Notes: generated by a model from the sequence alone, not told the origin. A stretch of 64,000 nt of DNA from Rhizobium sp. Q54 (GCA_945947575.1 CAMEYM010000016.1:1-64000); one strand, 5' to 3'. Positions 39,030-48,843 are shown, numbered from the stretch's first letter. Made by a program: numbers and translations.

Positions 39030-39965
39030 ATGAAACTGGATCCCAGGACGGAAGGTGTGGCGCTGGCCGTGAACACCGGCGGCGCCAACGAATCGATTGC
39101 CTCGGGCGTGGCGTGGTCGGCGATCCTCGCCGGCACCGCCGCGGCCCTGGCTACCACCCTGATGCTGCTCCTGCTGGGCAGCGCGCTCGGCCTGGCGTCA
39201 GCTTCGCCGTGGCCCAACGACGGCGCCTCGGCGGCGGCGCTGGGTGTCGGCGCTGCGGTGTGGATGGTCGTCATGCAGTGGCTGGCTTCGGCGATGGGCG
39301 GCTACATCACCGGGCGCATGCGCACCCGTTGGGTGGGCATTCGCACGGACGAGGTCTTCTTCCGCGACACGGCGCACGGATTCCTGGCGTGGGCGGTGGC
39401 CACCGCCATCATGTTCGGGCTGACGTTCTCGGCGGTCACCGCCACGGTCAGCGGCGCCGCGCAGGCCGCGGCCGGCGTCGCGAGCGGCGCGGCGCAGGTT
39501 GCCACCGCAGCGGCCGGCAACGAAGGCCTCGGCGAGAACCTGACTGCCTACTTCACCGACGCGCTCTATCGCGCGCCGGCCGGCGGAGCCGCAGGCGCCG
39601 CGGCACCGGCGGGCGCAACGGCAACGCCGGCGCGCGACGTGCGTCCGGAGACGGCGCGCATCCTCGTGCTGGGCATGACCGACGGCGAGTTCGCGGCGGC
39701 CGACAAGGCGCACCTCGCCCGGCTGGTGGCGGCGCAGACCGGCATGACAGAAGCCGACGCGACGCGGCGCGTCGATGAGGTGGTCGCGTCGATGAATGCG
39801 GCGAAGGCCAAGGCACAGGAGGCGGCCGACACCGCCCGCAAGGCGGCGGCGACGGCGTCGATGGCCGGGTTCCTGGCGCTGCTGATCGGTGCGTTCATCG
39901 CGGCGGCAGCGGCGGCGATCGGCGGCCGCGAACGCGACGATCTGGAGGTCGCGACGCTGCGCTAG
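39030..39965 (+). CDS. Ala/Gly-rich multi-pass membrane protein
   Basis: The 311-residue protein has hydrophobic segments at about 27-54, 68-90, 112-135 and 276-298. A variable Ala/Gly loop (about 185-205) and a predicted helical hairpin (ADKAHLARLVAAQTGMTEAD, VDEVVASMNAAKAKAQEAAD) lie before the last segment. It resembles PhnA-like/TIGR04086-type membrane proteins of alphaproteobacteria, of unknown function. AGGAG precedes the ATG. A perfect hairpin follows the stop. Confidence 0.75.
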   Translation: MKLDPRTEGVALAVNTGGANESIASGVAWSAILAGTAAALATTLMLLLLGSALGLASASPWPNDGASAAALGVGAAVWMVVMQWLASAMGGYITGRMRTRWVGIRTDEVFFRDTAHGFLAWAVATAIMFGLTFSAVTATVSGAAQAAAGVASGAAQVATAAAGNEGLGENLTAYFTDALYRAPAGGAAGAAAPAGATATPARDVRPETARILVLGMTDGEFAAADKAHLARLVAAQTGMTEADATRRVDEVVASMNAAKAKAQEAADTARKAAATASMAGFLALLIGAFIAAAAAAIGGRERDDLEVATLR

Positions 39966-39988
39966 ACGTCGGAAGCAGGACGCAAGAC

Positions 39989-40021
39989 GCGGGGGCCGGC
40001 GGAAGAACCGCCGGCCCCCGC
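39989..40021. terminator. Hairpin between convergent genes
   Basis: GCGGGGGCCGGCGG pairs perfectly with CCGCCGGCCCCCGC (14-bp stem, loop AAGAA), 24 nt after the membrane-protein stop and 7 nt before the ferritin-like gene's stop on the other strand. Confidence 0.75.
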
Positions 40022-40027
40022 CGCGTT

Positions 40028-40648
40028 TCAGTGACCCTTCTTGCCTTGGGCGCTCTGCTTGGATTCAGCGGCGGCGCGGGCGGCGCCGATGGCGCTCTTG
40101 ACGTCGTGCTCTTCCTCGGGCGGCGGCAGCATGGCCTTCAGGCCGAGGGCCTGCAGCCACAGTTCCCGGTGCCAGCCTTGCGTGTGGTAGAGGTGCTCGT
40201 CCTCCTCGTCCTCGACCTCGTCGTAGGCGGCCTGCAGCGCCTCGGCCTGGTCGCCCTTGAGCGAGTTCGCCAGGCGGCCGATCAGGCCCCAGTCGGCGTG
40301 ATCCTTGACCTCGGCGAGCACGACGCACTCGCACGCGACGAGTTCGGCCGCGGCCTTGTCGCCCTCTGCGAGCGCCATCTTCATCGCCTGCACCAGCGCG
40401 CTGCCGGTGTGCTGGACGATCTTGCAGCCCGGCGTCTTCTCTTCCGGGTCGATGTCGAGGGCCTGGCACGCGGTGCTCAGCACCTTCACGTGGTTCTTGG
40501 TCTGCTTCAGGTACTCCTGCCACTCCTCGCGCAGCTCGTCGTTGACGGCGCACTCGATCGCCGTGGTGTAGACGAGCACGCCGCCACGCTCGTGCTCGAG
40601 GGACTGGAGGAGAAGCTCCTTGATCTGCTTGGTGTGTGCTGACGCCAT
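40028..40648 (-). CDS. Ferritin-like / DUF892-type helical protein
   Basis: The 206-residue protein is all-helical with Glu/His positions of a ferritin-like four-helix bundle: LLLQSLEHERGGVLVYTTAI, WQEYLKQTKNHVKVL, VACECVVLAEVKDHADWGLI and EVEDEEDEHLYHTQGWHREL. EHxxG and DEH suggest a dinuclear metal site. A Lys/Gln-rich tail follows. It may serve in iron or oxidative-stress handling. Family placement (DUF892 or related) is by pattern only. Confidence 0.75.
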   Translation of the reverse strand: MASAHTKQIKELLLQSLEHERGGVLVYTTAIECAVNDELREEWQEYLKQTKNHVKVLSTACQALDIDPEEKTPGCKIVQHTGSALVQAMKMALAEGDKAAAELVACECVVLAEVKDHADWGLIGRLANSLKGDQAEALQAAYDEVEDEEDEHLYHTQGWHRELWLQALGLKAMLPPPEEEHDVKSAIGAARAAAESKQSAQGKKGH

Positions 40649-40818
40649 CGCCGGTGACTCCCGATTTTGGGTGCAGAAACGGTGCGGCGCGCCGAGGGGC
40701 GCGCCTGCACGTGTGTTCTAGCGGCAGCGGAACGCGCGCAGCATCGGGCGAATCCCTTGCGGCGCGCGCGGTCAGACCGGACTTGAAGTGCGCATGCGGC
40801 GCGCACGCGCAGCGTGAG

Positions 40819-40840
40819 CTTGTCTACTTCAACGCGCCGC
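40819..40840. repeat. Direct repeat copy A flanking the SIR2-like gene
   Basis: CTTGTCTACTTCAACGCGCC, continuing GC, matches copy B at 41910-41934 apart from a 3-nt gap and one base. On the minus strand it reads as an Ala-Leu-Lys-stop tail in a frame that follows the SIR2-like stop. Confidence 0.55.
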
Positions 40841-40884
40841 GGTCGCGGGCGTCGAAGGCGTCACGAACAAAGCGCCACTTGTCT

Positions 40885-41859
40885 TTAGCGCTGCGCCTCG
40901 TGCGCAGCAATGCCGGCTGCCTCAGCCTGAAGGCTCAGCAGGTCGGTGGTAGCGAACAACGGGAAGTTCGCCGCCGGGACGCCACGCGACATTGCAGCGA
41001 GCTGGGCCTCGCAAGAGCGGCGCGGCCAGCGGGCAATGGAGGTTTGATCGAAAGTTGCGAAGGCGCGAAAGTGGCGTGTCGGCGTGAAGCGACGCCAGCG
41101 CCGCTCCAGGACCTCGCCTTCGGCGGTATCGACAACCTCCATGTGCTCGAATTCTCGACGGCTGCGAGCAAACCAGGAGTCCTGCAGCAGTTGGACCGCA
41201 TCGGCATCGCTGGCAGGCGCGCCATAGCCAAATACAGTAACGGTTTGCGCATCCGCGAGCGCGCGCTTCGCTCCCTCCCACTCTCCACGGATGAAAGCGT
41301 GGGCGCTGTAGTTCTTTCGACCTGGATACAGCAGCGGCACATTTGCGCGACGCACCCCACAGATGGCGCACGTCTCACCCTGCGGACCCGCGGCGTGGTG
41401 CTCATGGCAGTAGCCAATTCGAACACACCCGTGCAGGAAGAACGCCCTGGGAACTGGCACTGCACGATTGCGCGCCAGCGCGTCGTACAGCAGCGGGTCC
41501 CAGTTGAACGTCACCAGCACGTCCTTTGAGCGCAGAGAGAGAACTAGAAAGTCGTAGATGGTTGCTGTTCGCGGCAGTTGTACGCCGCGAAAGTACCGTT
41601 CGATCCGATCCTCAATCTGGCGCACGACGGCCGCGCCTTCGGGACGCTCGGACAACGCGGCGAACGCCGCCTCGAAGTCGTCTAGGTCGGGAAGTTTCTC
41701 GCCGCCGCGTAGCAGCAACGGTCCGAGGTCCAGCGTAGTCACCAGATCGCGCATCAAAGGCAAGGCGCACGCAGCTTTGCTTGCGCCAGCGCCTAGAATG
41801 ACCACGTGCGGGGCGCGTGGCTCTGGATTTTGGATGAGCTGGGCCCGCGAAAGAAACAT
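40885..41859 (-). CDS. SIR2-like domain protein (possible defence NADase)
   Basis: The 324-residue protein has HVVILGAGASKAACALPLMR (Rossmann start, GAGAS at 23-27), VLVTFNWDPLLYDAL (TFNWD at 117-121, the SIR2 NAD-binding Asn-Asp), FFLHGCVRIGYC (His143-Gly144, catalytic His), a CxH..CAIC zinc-ribbon-like pair (C151, C164, C167) and VFGYGAPASDADAVQLL. These fit the SIR2-like group; several members act as NAD+-depleting effectors in phage defence, others as deacylases. It is followed by direct repeat copy A and preceded by copy B. GC content looks lower than in neighbours. Confidence 0.75.
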   Translation of the reverse strand: MFLSRAQLIQNPEPRAPHVVILGAGASKAACALPLMRDLVTTLDLGPLLLRGGEKLPDLDDFEAAFAALSERPEGAAVVRQIEDRIERYFRGVQLPRTATIYDFLVLSLRSKDVLVTFNWDPLLYDALARNRAVPVPRAFFLHGCVRIGYCHEHHAAGPQGETCAICGVRRANVPLLYPGRKNYSAHAFIRGEWEGAKRALADAQTVTVFGYGAPASDADAVQLLQDSWFARSRREFEHMEVVDTAEGEVLERRWRRFTPTRHFRAFATFDQTSIARWPRRSCEAQLAAMSRGVPAANFPLFATTDLLSLQAEAAGIAAHEAQR

Positions 41860-41909
41860 GCGTCGCGGCCAGGGTCTAACGCCGAGCGACGCGCCCGTCT
41901 AGTGTGGCC

Positions 41910-41934
41910 CTTGTCCGCTACTTCACCGCGCCGC
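41910..41934. repeat. Direct repeat copy B between the SIR2-like and nuclease genes
   Basis: CTTGTCCGCTACTTCACCGC, continuing GCCGC, matches copy A and also the last codons of the aminotransferase gene (copy C, 42466-42488). Minus strand: Ala-Val-Lys-stop in one frame. Confidence 0.55.
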
Positions 41935-41948
41935 CAAGTGTGCCGAAT

Positions 41949-42458
41949 CTAGAGGTCGGCCGCACCCACGAGAGCGTCCCAGTTCTCCCGATAGCCGTCC
42001 AACCAACCAGGTCCGCACCCAACCGGGATGCCGACCTTGTCGTAGTTCGGCAAGAACCGACGGAAACTAGTCTCGTTGTGGGGCTTGCCGCCCTTGCCCG
42101 GCGCGGCAAGCCAATACTGATGAGCACGCGAAAGCACGTCGGCTACTACGGCGCTGGGAACTAGGTAGCACGCCGGCGGATCGACCAAGGATCGACCAAA
42201 ATCCACAAAGCAGTAGAAAAGTGACGGTGACACAATCTTCTCGTGCTTCTCGCTCATGTGCCACCCGCCATCCGATCCCATTTCCCGTCGGGTCTTTACC
42301 TGCAAAGCGCAGAGACGTTCCCCAATGTCGTTGGTGATGACAATATCGCAGTTCGGCACACCCACTGGTGCGAGGGCGGCAATCAGCCCACGCCGCAGCA
42401 ATTGGCACATCACATAGTGCTCGCCGGCAGCGCCGAGGGTACTCGACGGCGATACCAA
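41949..42458 (-). CDS. PD-(D/E)XK-like nuclease domain protein
   Basis: The 169-residue protein opens with TLGAAGEHYVMCQLLRRGLI, then VPNCDIVITNDIGERLCALQVKTR: Glu13, Asp38 and Gln53-x-Lys55 fit the D...(E/Q)xK core of a restriction-like nuclease. A C-terminal half with FYCFVDFGRSLVDPPACYLV, an AWQYW-like region and ETSFRRFLPNYD follows. Such small stand-alone nucleases are mostly of unknown role, often mobile or defence-linked. The likely start is TTG 42458, 13 bp after the aminotransferase stop; no better start keeps the GEHYV block. It shares strand and low GC with the SIR2-like gene. Confidence 0.65.
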   Translation of the reverse strand: MVSPSSTLGAAGEHYVMCQLLRRGLIAALAPVGVPNCDIVITNDIGERLCALQVKTRREMGSDGGWHMSEKHEKIVSPSLFYCFVDFGRSLVDPPACYLVPSAVVADVLSRAHQYWLAAPGKGGKPHNETSFRRFLPNYDKVGIPVGCGPGWLDGYRENWDALVGAADL

Positions 42459-42465
42459 TAGGTAC

Positions 42466-43746
<1,281 letters not shown>

Positions 43747-43885
43747 CTAGTCGGGCGGCGGGGCGGCCGCAACGGCCGCCGTCATGTTTCTGGTCGGCTG
43801 CGCCTCCGGGCCGCAACGGGCGAGCGTCACGGCGGAGAGCGCCCTGGCGGCGCCCCCAAGGCTTTGCTACAGTCGCCAAATCAAT

Positions 43886-44878
43886 ATGCAGCACAAAGAG
43901 TTAGCGTTGATTTGGGCGCTCGCGGCGGCTGCCGCCGGGCTCTCCGCGTGCGCCGGGCCGCGCGCCCTGGTCGCAGCACCGGCGCCGTCCGCCGCCGAGG
44001 TCAACAAGCTGATCCGCGACGCCAAGTGGGACAACCCCGCGGTCGCCGACATCCTGCTCACCGACTTTGCCATCGCGCCGTCGAGCCGCACCTTCGTGGT
44101 GGGCGAGCCGGTGCGCCTGCAGATCCGCAACACCGGCGAGATCGAGCACACCTTCGCGGCCCCCGGCTTCTTCAACGCCGTGGCGGTGCGCACGGTGACC
44201 GCCAACAACGAGCCGCGCACCCTGGCGCCGACCGGATACACCGGCGACAAGATGGCGGAGCTCGCCCATCACGGCGTCGGCCAGATCGTGCGCCTCACTC
44301 CGCACGAGCAGGAACTGGCGCGCACGACGCGCAACCCGTTCGACGGCCCGGCGGCGCCGGCGACGCCCATCGATTTCGGTGACCTGCTCGGTGACCTCGG
44401 CGCGCTCGGCGCCGATCCGTTCGGCCTGAACGCGCCCGCCAACCCGTTCGGCGATATTGCTCCGCCGCCCGCGCCGGGCGCGGCCGCCCCGGCCAATCCG
44501 TTCGACGTGCTGGGCGGCCTGGCCGCGGCGCCGCCGGCGCCCCCTGCCCCCGTGGCTGCGCCCGTGGCGCAGGCCGCGCCCGCAGTGGCCGAGGGCTTGG
44601 CGCCGGAGCGCGAAGGCGAATTGCTGGCGGACTGGGGTCCGGGACGCATCGGCGGGCTCGAGACCGTGGCGGTCGAGCCGGGCGCCACCGTCTACATCAC
44701 GTTGGTCCCGGTGCGCACCGGTACGTTCGCGGTCTCCGCGGCAAGCCGGCTGTTCGCATTCTGGGGAATGGGCGGCCTGTTGCGCATCGTCGAGAAGGAC
44801 GAAGCCCTGGCGCCCGGCGAAGCGGCGCCACCGGCGGCCGACCTCGCTCTGCTCCGCACCGAGACCAAGGCGCCGTAG
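43886..44878 (+). CDS. Cupredoxin-like lipoprotein with NPF-rich insert
   Basis: The 330-residue product begins MQHKELALIWALAAAAAGLS and AC, a lipoprotein signal with Cys as mature start. Next is a cupredoxin-like half (RTFVVGEPVRLQIRNTGEIE, HTFAAPGFFNAV), then a ~90-residue Pro/Ala linker with NPF or DPF four times, then the other half (VAVEPGATVYITLVPVRTGT). In cupredoxins the loop near the end carries Cys/His/Met copper ligands; here only the His of EHTF is obvious, so copper binding is doubtful. ATG 43886 is preferred since it starts the lipoprotein signal. Confidence 0.7.
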   Translation: MQHKELALIWALAAAAAGLSACAGPRALVAAPAPSAAEVNKLIRDAKWDNPAVADILLTDFAIAPSSRTFVVGEPVRLQIRNTGEIEHTFAAPGFFNAVAVRTVTANNEPRTLAPTGYTGDKMAELAHHGVGQIVRLTPHEQELARTTRNPFDGPAAPATPIDFGDLLGDLGALGADPFGLNAPANPFGDIAPPPAPGAAAPANPFDVLGGLAAAPPAPPAPVAAPVAQAAPAVAEGLAPEREGELLADWGPGRIGGLETVAVEPGATVYITLVPVRTGTFAVSAASRLFAFWGMGGLLRIVEKDEALAPGEAAPPAADLALLRTETKAP

Positions 44879-44954
44879 ACGCGCCAACCGGCTCATGGCC
44901 GCGCCATGAGCAAATCCGTGCAGGAATCCCGGCCTCGGCAGCGAGCCGATGCGA

Positions 44955-46307
44955 CTAGCCGTTGGCGACGACGTTGAGGAGCGAGGTGTGCACCTTCAGC
45001 GTGCCGTTGTATTCGATGTAGCCGAGCTTGCGGAACTTGTTCATGAAGTGGTTGATGCGGGATCGCGTCGTTCCCACCCGCGCGGCGAGCGTCTCTTGGG
45101 TGACTTTGGGAATGACGGTTTCGAATCCGCCCTCCTTGGCGAAGTTGGCTAGGAGCAGAAGCACGCGGGCCAGCCGGACCTCGCTGGAGTGGAACAACTG
45201 ATCCACCAGTTCGGCCTCGAACTGGATGTTGCGCCCCAGCAGGTAAGCCGTGAATACCTCGGAGAGGTCGGGATGCTCACGCAGGACCCGGATCATGGCC
45301 GCCTTGGGGATCACGGTGACGGCCGAGTTCACTGCGGCCCGGGCGGTTGTCATGCGCAGCGGTTGACCGGCAAGGCAACCCTCGCCGAAAAAATCGCCAC
45401 CCCCAACCTCGGCGAGGATGGCTCTCTTGCCCGTTTTCGATGTGACCGCCAACTGAACGCTGCCCTTGTCCAGGTAGAAGACTGCGTCAGCAGGCTCTCC
45501 CTGCCGAAATATCAGCGCGCCTCGCCGCATGTCTTGAACGGACTTGGTGCGTCCCAGCGCTGCCAAGAACTTTGCCGTGTCAAAAACGGGCTGCCCGCTT
45601 GTCTCGCCAGGCGCCGGAGTTGACTTCGTTGGCGCGCGGGCCGGCGAAACGCTCTTTGCCAGCACCGATGCTTTCGATCGAGACAACGGTAGTCCGCCGC
45701 TCAATCTCTGCAGTTCAACCGAAATCTTGTCGGGCGGCAGAACGAAATCGATAAAGCCGGCCTTCTGAGCGCTGAGAGGCATGCTGCCTACTTCGGCAGA
45801 CATGTCCTGCGCAAAGGTCGTCCCTCCCCTTGCCTTGATGTGCTTGCATCCTTCCGTGCCGTCGCCGCCGTACCCCGAGAAGATGATGCCGACTGCGCGC
45901 GCCCCCATTGCCTCGGCTAACGAAGTCAGGAAGACATCTACTTGCTCGTCCCTCTTGGCGCGCGCGGGGCTGATCTCGAACGCATGGCCTTCTATTAGAA
46001 GGTCCGCGTTCGCAGGACTTACATAGACGTGGTTGGCCCGGATCGGCATCGCCGCCAAGGCCGCTACTACGGGCATTTTTGTATGCCACGACAGAACTTG
46101 AGCCAGCTGCCGATCTGCCGTCGGCAGAATATTGGTAACGATGACGAAGGCCATGCCTGTGTTAGGCGGCAGGGCGTTCAAGAGCGCCTTATAGGCGCTC
46201 AAGCCTCCGGCCGAGCCGCCGATTCCAACAATGAACTTGGGAGCCTTGACCCTAGATCGCCGGGACAATTTCGCCCGTGCGCGTTTGGCCGGTTTTGAGG
46301 TTGCCAC
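44955..46307 (-). CDS. CheB methylesterase-like domain fused to cNMP-binding/Crp domain
   Basis: The 450-residue protein has an N-terminal CheB C-domain (24-203): nucleophile Ser32 in GIGGSAGGL and Asp149 in SGYGGDG. The catalytic His position, which reads QH in FVVVQHL..P of the family, is Asn59 in FVIVTNILP. A Ser/Pro linker (205-243) leads to a cyclic-nucleotide-binding domain (about 247-345, FRQGEPADAVFYLDKGSVQL, DFFGEGCLAGQPLR) and a Crp-type HTH (VTQETLAARVGTTRSRINHF). GTG start at 46307 after GAGG. It lies 54 bp after kaiC on the same strand. It may be a non-enzymatic sensor-regulator. Confidence 0.88.
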   Translation of the reverse strand: MATSKPAKRARAKLSRRSRVKAPKFIVGIGGSAGGLSAYKALLNALPPNTGMAFVIVTNILPTADRQLAQVLSWHTKMPVVAALAAMPIRANHVYVSPANADLLIEGHAFEISPARAKRDEQVDVFLTSLAEAMGARAVGIIFSGYGGDGTEGCKHIKARGGTTFAQDMSAEVGSMPLSAQKAGFIDFVLPPDKISVELQRLSGGLPLSRSKASVLAKSVSPARAPTKSTPAPGETSGQPVFDTAKFLAALGRTKSVQDMRRGALIFRQGEPADAVFYLDKGSVQLAVTSKTGKRAILAEVGGGDFFGEGCLAGQPLRMTTARAAVNSAVTVIPKAAMIRVLREHPDLSEVFTAYLLGRNIQFEAELVDQLFHSSEVRLARVLLLLANFAKEGGFETVIPKVTQETLAARVGTTRSRINHFMNKFRKLGYIEYNGTLKVHTSLLNVVANG

Positions 46308-46361
46308 GGACTGCCTCGCGTATCGTGGGGGCGTCAGCCTACGAGCGGCGCGCGCTTCGGC

Positions 46362-47963
46362 CTATCGCGACCGCATGCGCCCGGCCTTCGCCGCGCTTCC
46401 GCCTGGCGCGACTCCCTTGCGGCCGCGGCGGGCTTTCACCGCCGGCGGCAAATGTCGTTGCGCGGGCGCCCTCGCTCCTGCCGCGCCGACCGTTCCTTCC
46501 CGTTGGTCAAGTGCGGCGACATCCATTGGCTGGATCTCAATTCCATCATCGCTCAAGACCAACTTTTGGACGTCACTGGAGTGCGCCATGCCACGAGACT
46601 TGACGACGTAAAGGCCGCGAGTGCGCTTTCTACCCGCGTCTTCTTCCGTTTCTCTCACTACGATCCAAGTATCGATCAAAGACGAGACGCCGATCTCACC
46701 GCTGGTGTCATTTTCAGCGGACGACGACACCAAGCTGGTGAAAAACGCGGTTACGCCATTGGACTTCAGAAGATCGATCATCCGGGTGGTCATCGACTGA
46801 ATCTCACGTTGCTTTCCTTCGCCGATCAGGCTTGTCAGAGGGTCAATGACAACCGCTGCTGGCTTGAATTCTGCGATGATCTTGTACAAGCCAAGTAAAT
46901 GCATCTCCAAGCCAACGAACGATGGCCGAGTGGCGGTAATCCTCAGAAGCCCTTTCTTTACCAGCGGCTGCAAATGAATGCCGATCGAACTCATGTTCTG
47001 GATGAGTTGCCCCGGAGATTCCTCGTACGACAAGAAGAGGCACCGCTCCCCCCGTCGGCACGTTTCATTCGCGAACGCAGCCGCAAGGCTTGTCTTGCCG
47101 GTGCCCGCCGTACCTGAGGCGAGCACCGTGCTGCCTCTAGTATATCCCCCACCCTTGAACATCTTGTCCAACGATGGAATTCCTGTCGAAACCCTTTTGG
47201 CTGTGCCTGGTTGATCGAGTCCCGCAGAGGTGATGGGAATTACCGATAGCCCGTTGTCGTCGATGACGAAGGGATATTCATTCGTCCCGTGTCTTGAGCC
47301 GCGGTACTTAACTACGCGAATTCTACGGATCGAGATTTGGTCATCAACTCTGTTGTCCAGCAGGACTATGCAATCGGAAACGAACTCCTCCAGGCCATGG
47401 CGAGTATAAGAGCCTTGTCCCGGCTCGCCGGTAACGATTGCCGTAACTTGCTTCTCCTTGAGCCAGCGGAAAAGTCGCTTTACCTCGAGGCGAAGAACGC
47501 CAGGGTCGGTGAAGGCGCCAAAGAGCGATTCAATAGAATCCAACACAACGCGTTTGGCGCCGATGGAATCAATGGCGTGTTCGAGGCGAACCAGTATTCC
47601 CTCAATATTGAAATTGCTCTCCTGAATATCTCTGCGCTCCAGGACGGCGTGCTCAATCAGGATCCTCTTTTCAGACACGAGCCGCTGCAAATCCAGGCTC
47701 AGCGAAGCCACATCTTTTTGAAGTTCCTCCGCGGTCTCTTCAAAAGACATGAAGATGCCAGGCTCGCCGTAGTTGATCGCGCCCTTGATCAGGAAATCGA
47801 TCCCCAAGAGAGTTTTGCCCGCACCGGCGCCTCCGGAGACCAAGGTAGTTCTGTTCTTTGGCAACCCGCCTTCCGTAATCTCGTCCAGGCCTTTGATGCC
47901 GGTAGGGCACTTGGTGAGTCGGTTGTGCCTCGACAACTTTGGCATCTTGGGAGTCTTGGGCAT
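46362..47963 (-). CDS. KaiC-family double-domain ATPase
   Basis: The 533-residue protein has two RecA-like KaiC domains. CI: GIKGLDEITEGGLPKNRTTL, Walker A GGAGAGKT (44-51), catalytic Glu pair in FEETAEE. CII: GIPSLDKMFKGGGYTRGSTV, Walker A GTAGTGKT (284-291), YEESPGQL, and GVSSLIDTW where Ser427/Ser428 align with the KaiC phosphosites Ser431/Thr432. A basic tail of about 45 residues follows. Non-cyanobacterial KaiC proteins work in stress and timing signalling, usually with KaiB; no kaiB or kaiA is here. The CheB-Crp fusion gene follows at once. AGGAG precedes the ATG. Confidence 0.93.
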   Translation of the reverse strand: MPKTPKMPKLSRHNRLTKCPTGIKGLDEITEGGLPKNRTTLVSGGAGAGKTLLGIDFLIKGAINYGEPGIFMSFEETAEELQKDVASLSLDLQRLVSEKRILIEHAVLERRDIQESNFNIEGILVRLEHAIDSIGAKRVVLDSIESLFGAFTDPGVLRLEVKRLFRWLKEKQVTAIVTGEPGQGSYTRHGLEEFVSDCIVLLDNRVDDQISIRRIRVVKYRGSRHGTNEYPFVIDDNGLSVIPITSAGLDQPGTAKRVSTGIPSLDKMFKGGGYTRGSTVLASGTAGTGKTSLAAAFANETCRRGERCLFLSYEESPGQLIQNMSSIGIHLQPLVKKGLLRITATRPSFVGLEMHLLGLYKIIAEFKPAAVVIDPLTSLIGEGKQREIQSMTTRMIDLLKSNGVTAFFTSLVSSSAENDTSGEIGVSSLIDTWIVVRETEEDAGRKRTRGLYVVKSRGMAHSSDVQKLVLSDDGIEIQPMDVAALDQREGTVGAAGARAPAQRHLPPAVKARRGRKGVAPGGSAAKAGRMRSR

Positions 47964-48415
47964 ACCTACTGGCTCCTGGCGTGATCGTGGTCTAGCGGGG
48001 TCCTACGGCAGCGGGTGCGGGCCCACCGCCTGACGCCCGAAGCCGACGGAGGCAAGTTCGTCGCCGCCAATCTTTTTTCGGCTGCGGCGCACCCACATCG
48101 GCGTCGGCCGTGCAGTACGGCACTCTCCAGGAAGGACGAGAAGTTCAATTGGGCACACTCGGCCTGCTGGAATCAGACGATTCCAGACCACTCCCTTCGG
48201 CCCGTTCTCGAGGAAGGTCGGTCAGACAGCTCCGAAGTCGGGATCGTCGGCTCCTAGCGACGATCAGAAGCCGTTTCGGGCCCAACGTCCCGCCGAAACT
48301 GGCTGGCACAGCGAACAGGCCGCTTTGGCATGGTCACATGGACGGCTTCTTCGCCGCCAGGTTTGAGAGGCAACTCGGCGCATCCCCGCAGGGCGCACTT
48401 CACGCGCAGCGCGCG
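47964..48415. other. Gap of about 450 bp upstream of kaiC
   Basis: No credible gene on either strand: open frames here lack recognisable protein character. It contains the 20-bp palindrome at 48167-48186 and is presumably the kaiC promoter region on the minus strand. Confidence 0.4.
48167..48186. promoter_or_regulatory. Palindrome upstream of kaiC, possible Crp/FNR-type site
   Basis: CTGGAATC AGAC GATTCCAG is a perfect 8+4+8 palindrome about 200 bp upstream of the kaiC start. The 5-4-5 core (GAATC-N4-GATTC) has the geometry of Crp/FNR family sites, and a Crp-type HTH is encoded in the operon. The link is inferred. Confidence 0.4.
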
Positions 48416-48733
48416 TTAGTGGTCGCGGTAGGCGCGGCGGCGATAGCCGACGTCTTCCGCATCGCCTTCCGCCTTGGTGCGCGGTGCCGTTGGGGCCCAG
48501 CTGCGGGCGCGGGAGGCGCGCTGCTCGCCGGCGCGCTCGCGTCCGCCGCCCTTGCCCGAGCGGCGAAACGCGTCCTCCGGGGCGCGGTCGAACTCATCCT
48601 GGCTGCCGTAGCCGTGCACGGGCGTGCTGCGCCAACGGTAGTCATCGGCAGGAAACGCGGCGCTGTCGCTGTAGCCGCCGCCGGGCGCGTAGCCGCGGTC
48701 GTGGTCGACGTCGGGGCTGAGGCGTTCGTCCAT
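48416..48733 (-). CDS. Hydrophilic low-complexity protein, hypothetical
   Basis: A 105-residue product beginning MDERLSPDVDHDRGYAPGGG and ending in RRRAYRDH, rich in Arg, Asp, Gly and Ser with Trp/Tyr scattered; it is probably disordered. GAGGAG lies upstream of the ATG at 48733. A longer plus-strand frame covers the same region but has no start signal. No family recognised; it could still be a chance frame. Confidence 0.45.
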   Translation of the reverse strand: MDERLSPDVDHDRGYAPGGGYSDSAAFPADDYRWRSTPVHGYGSQDEFDRAPEDAFRRSGKGGGRERAGEQRASRARSWAPTAPRTKAEGDAEDVGYRRRAYRDH

Positions 48734-48843
48734 CTGTCGCGCTCCTCGGCGAGGGGTGACCCACACCAAGAGGACGCCGCATGGGGGCCGCGCGACAGGG
48801 CGGCAAACGGGTTACATCCGAACGCGCTGTGCCCGGAAAAAAG

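Noticed and set aside
44330-44620. Repetitive Pro/Ala/NPF coding region considered as a repeat array or CRISPR
   Set aside because: Repeats are short amino-acid motifs in one reading frame of irregular spacing; no constant repeat-spacer structure exists here or elsewhere in the window.
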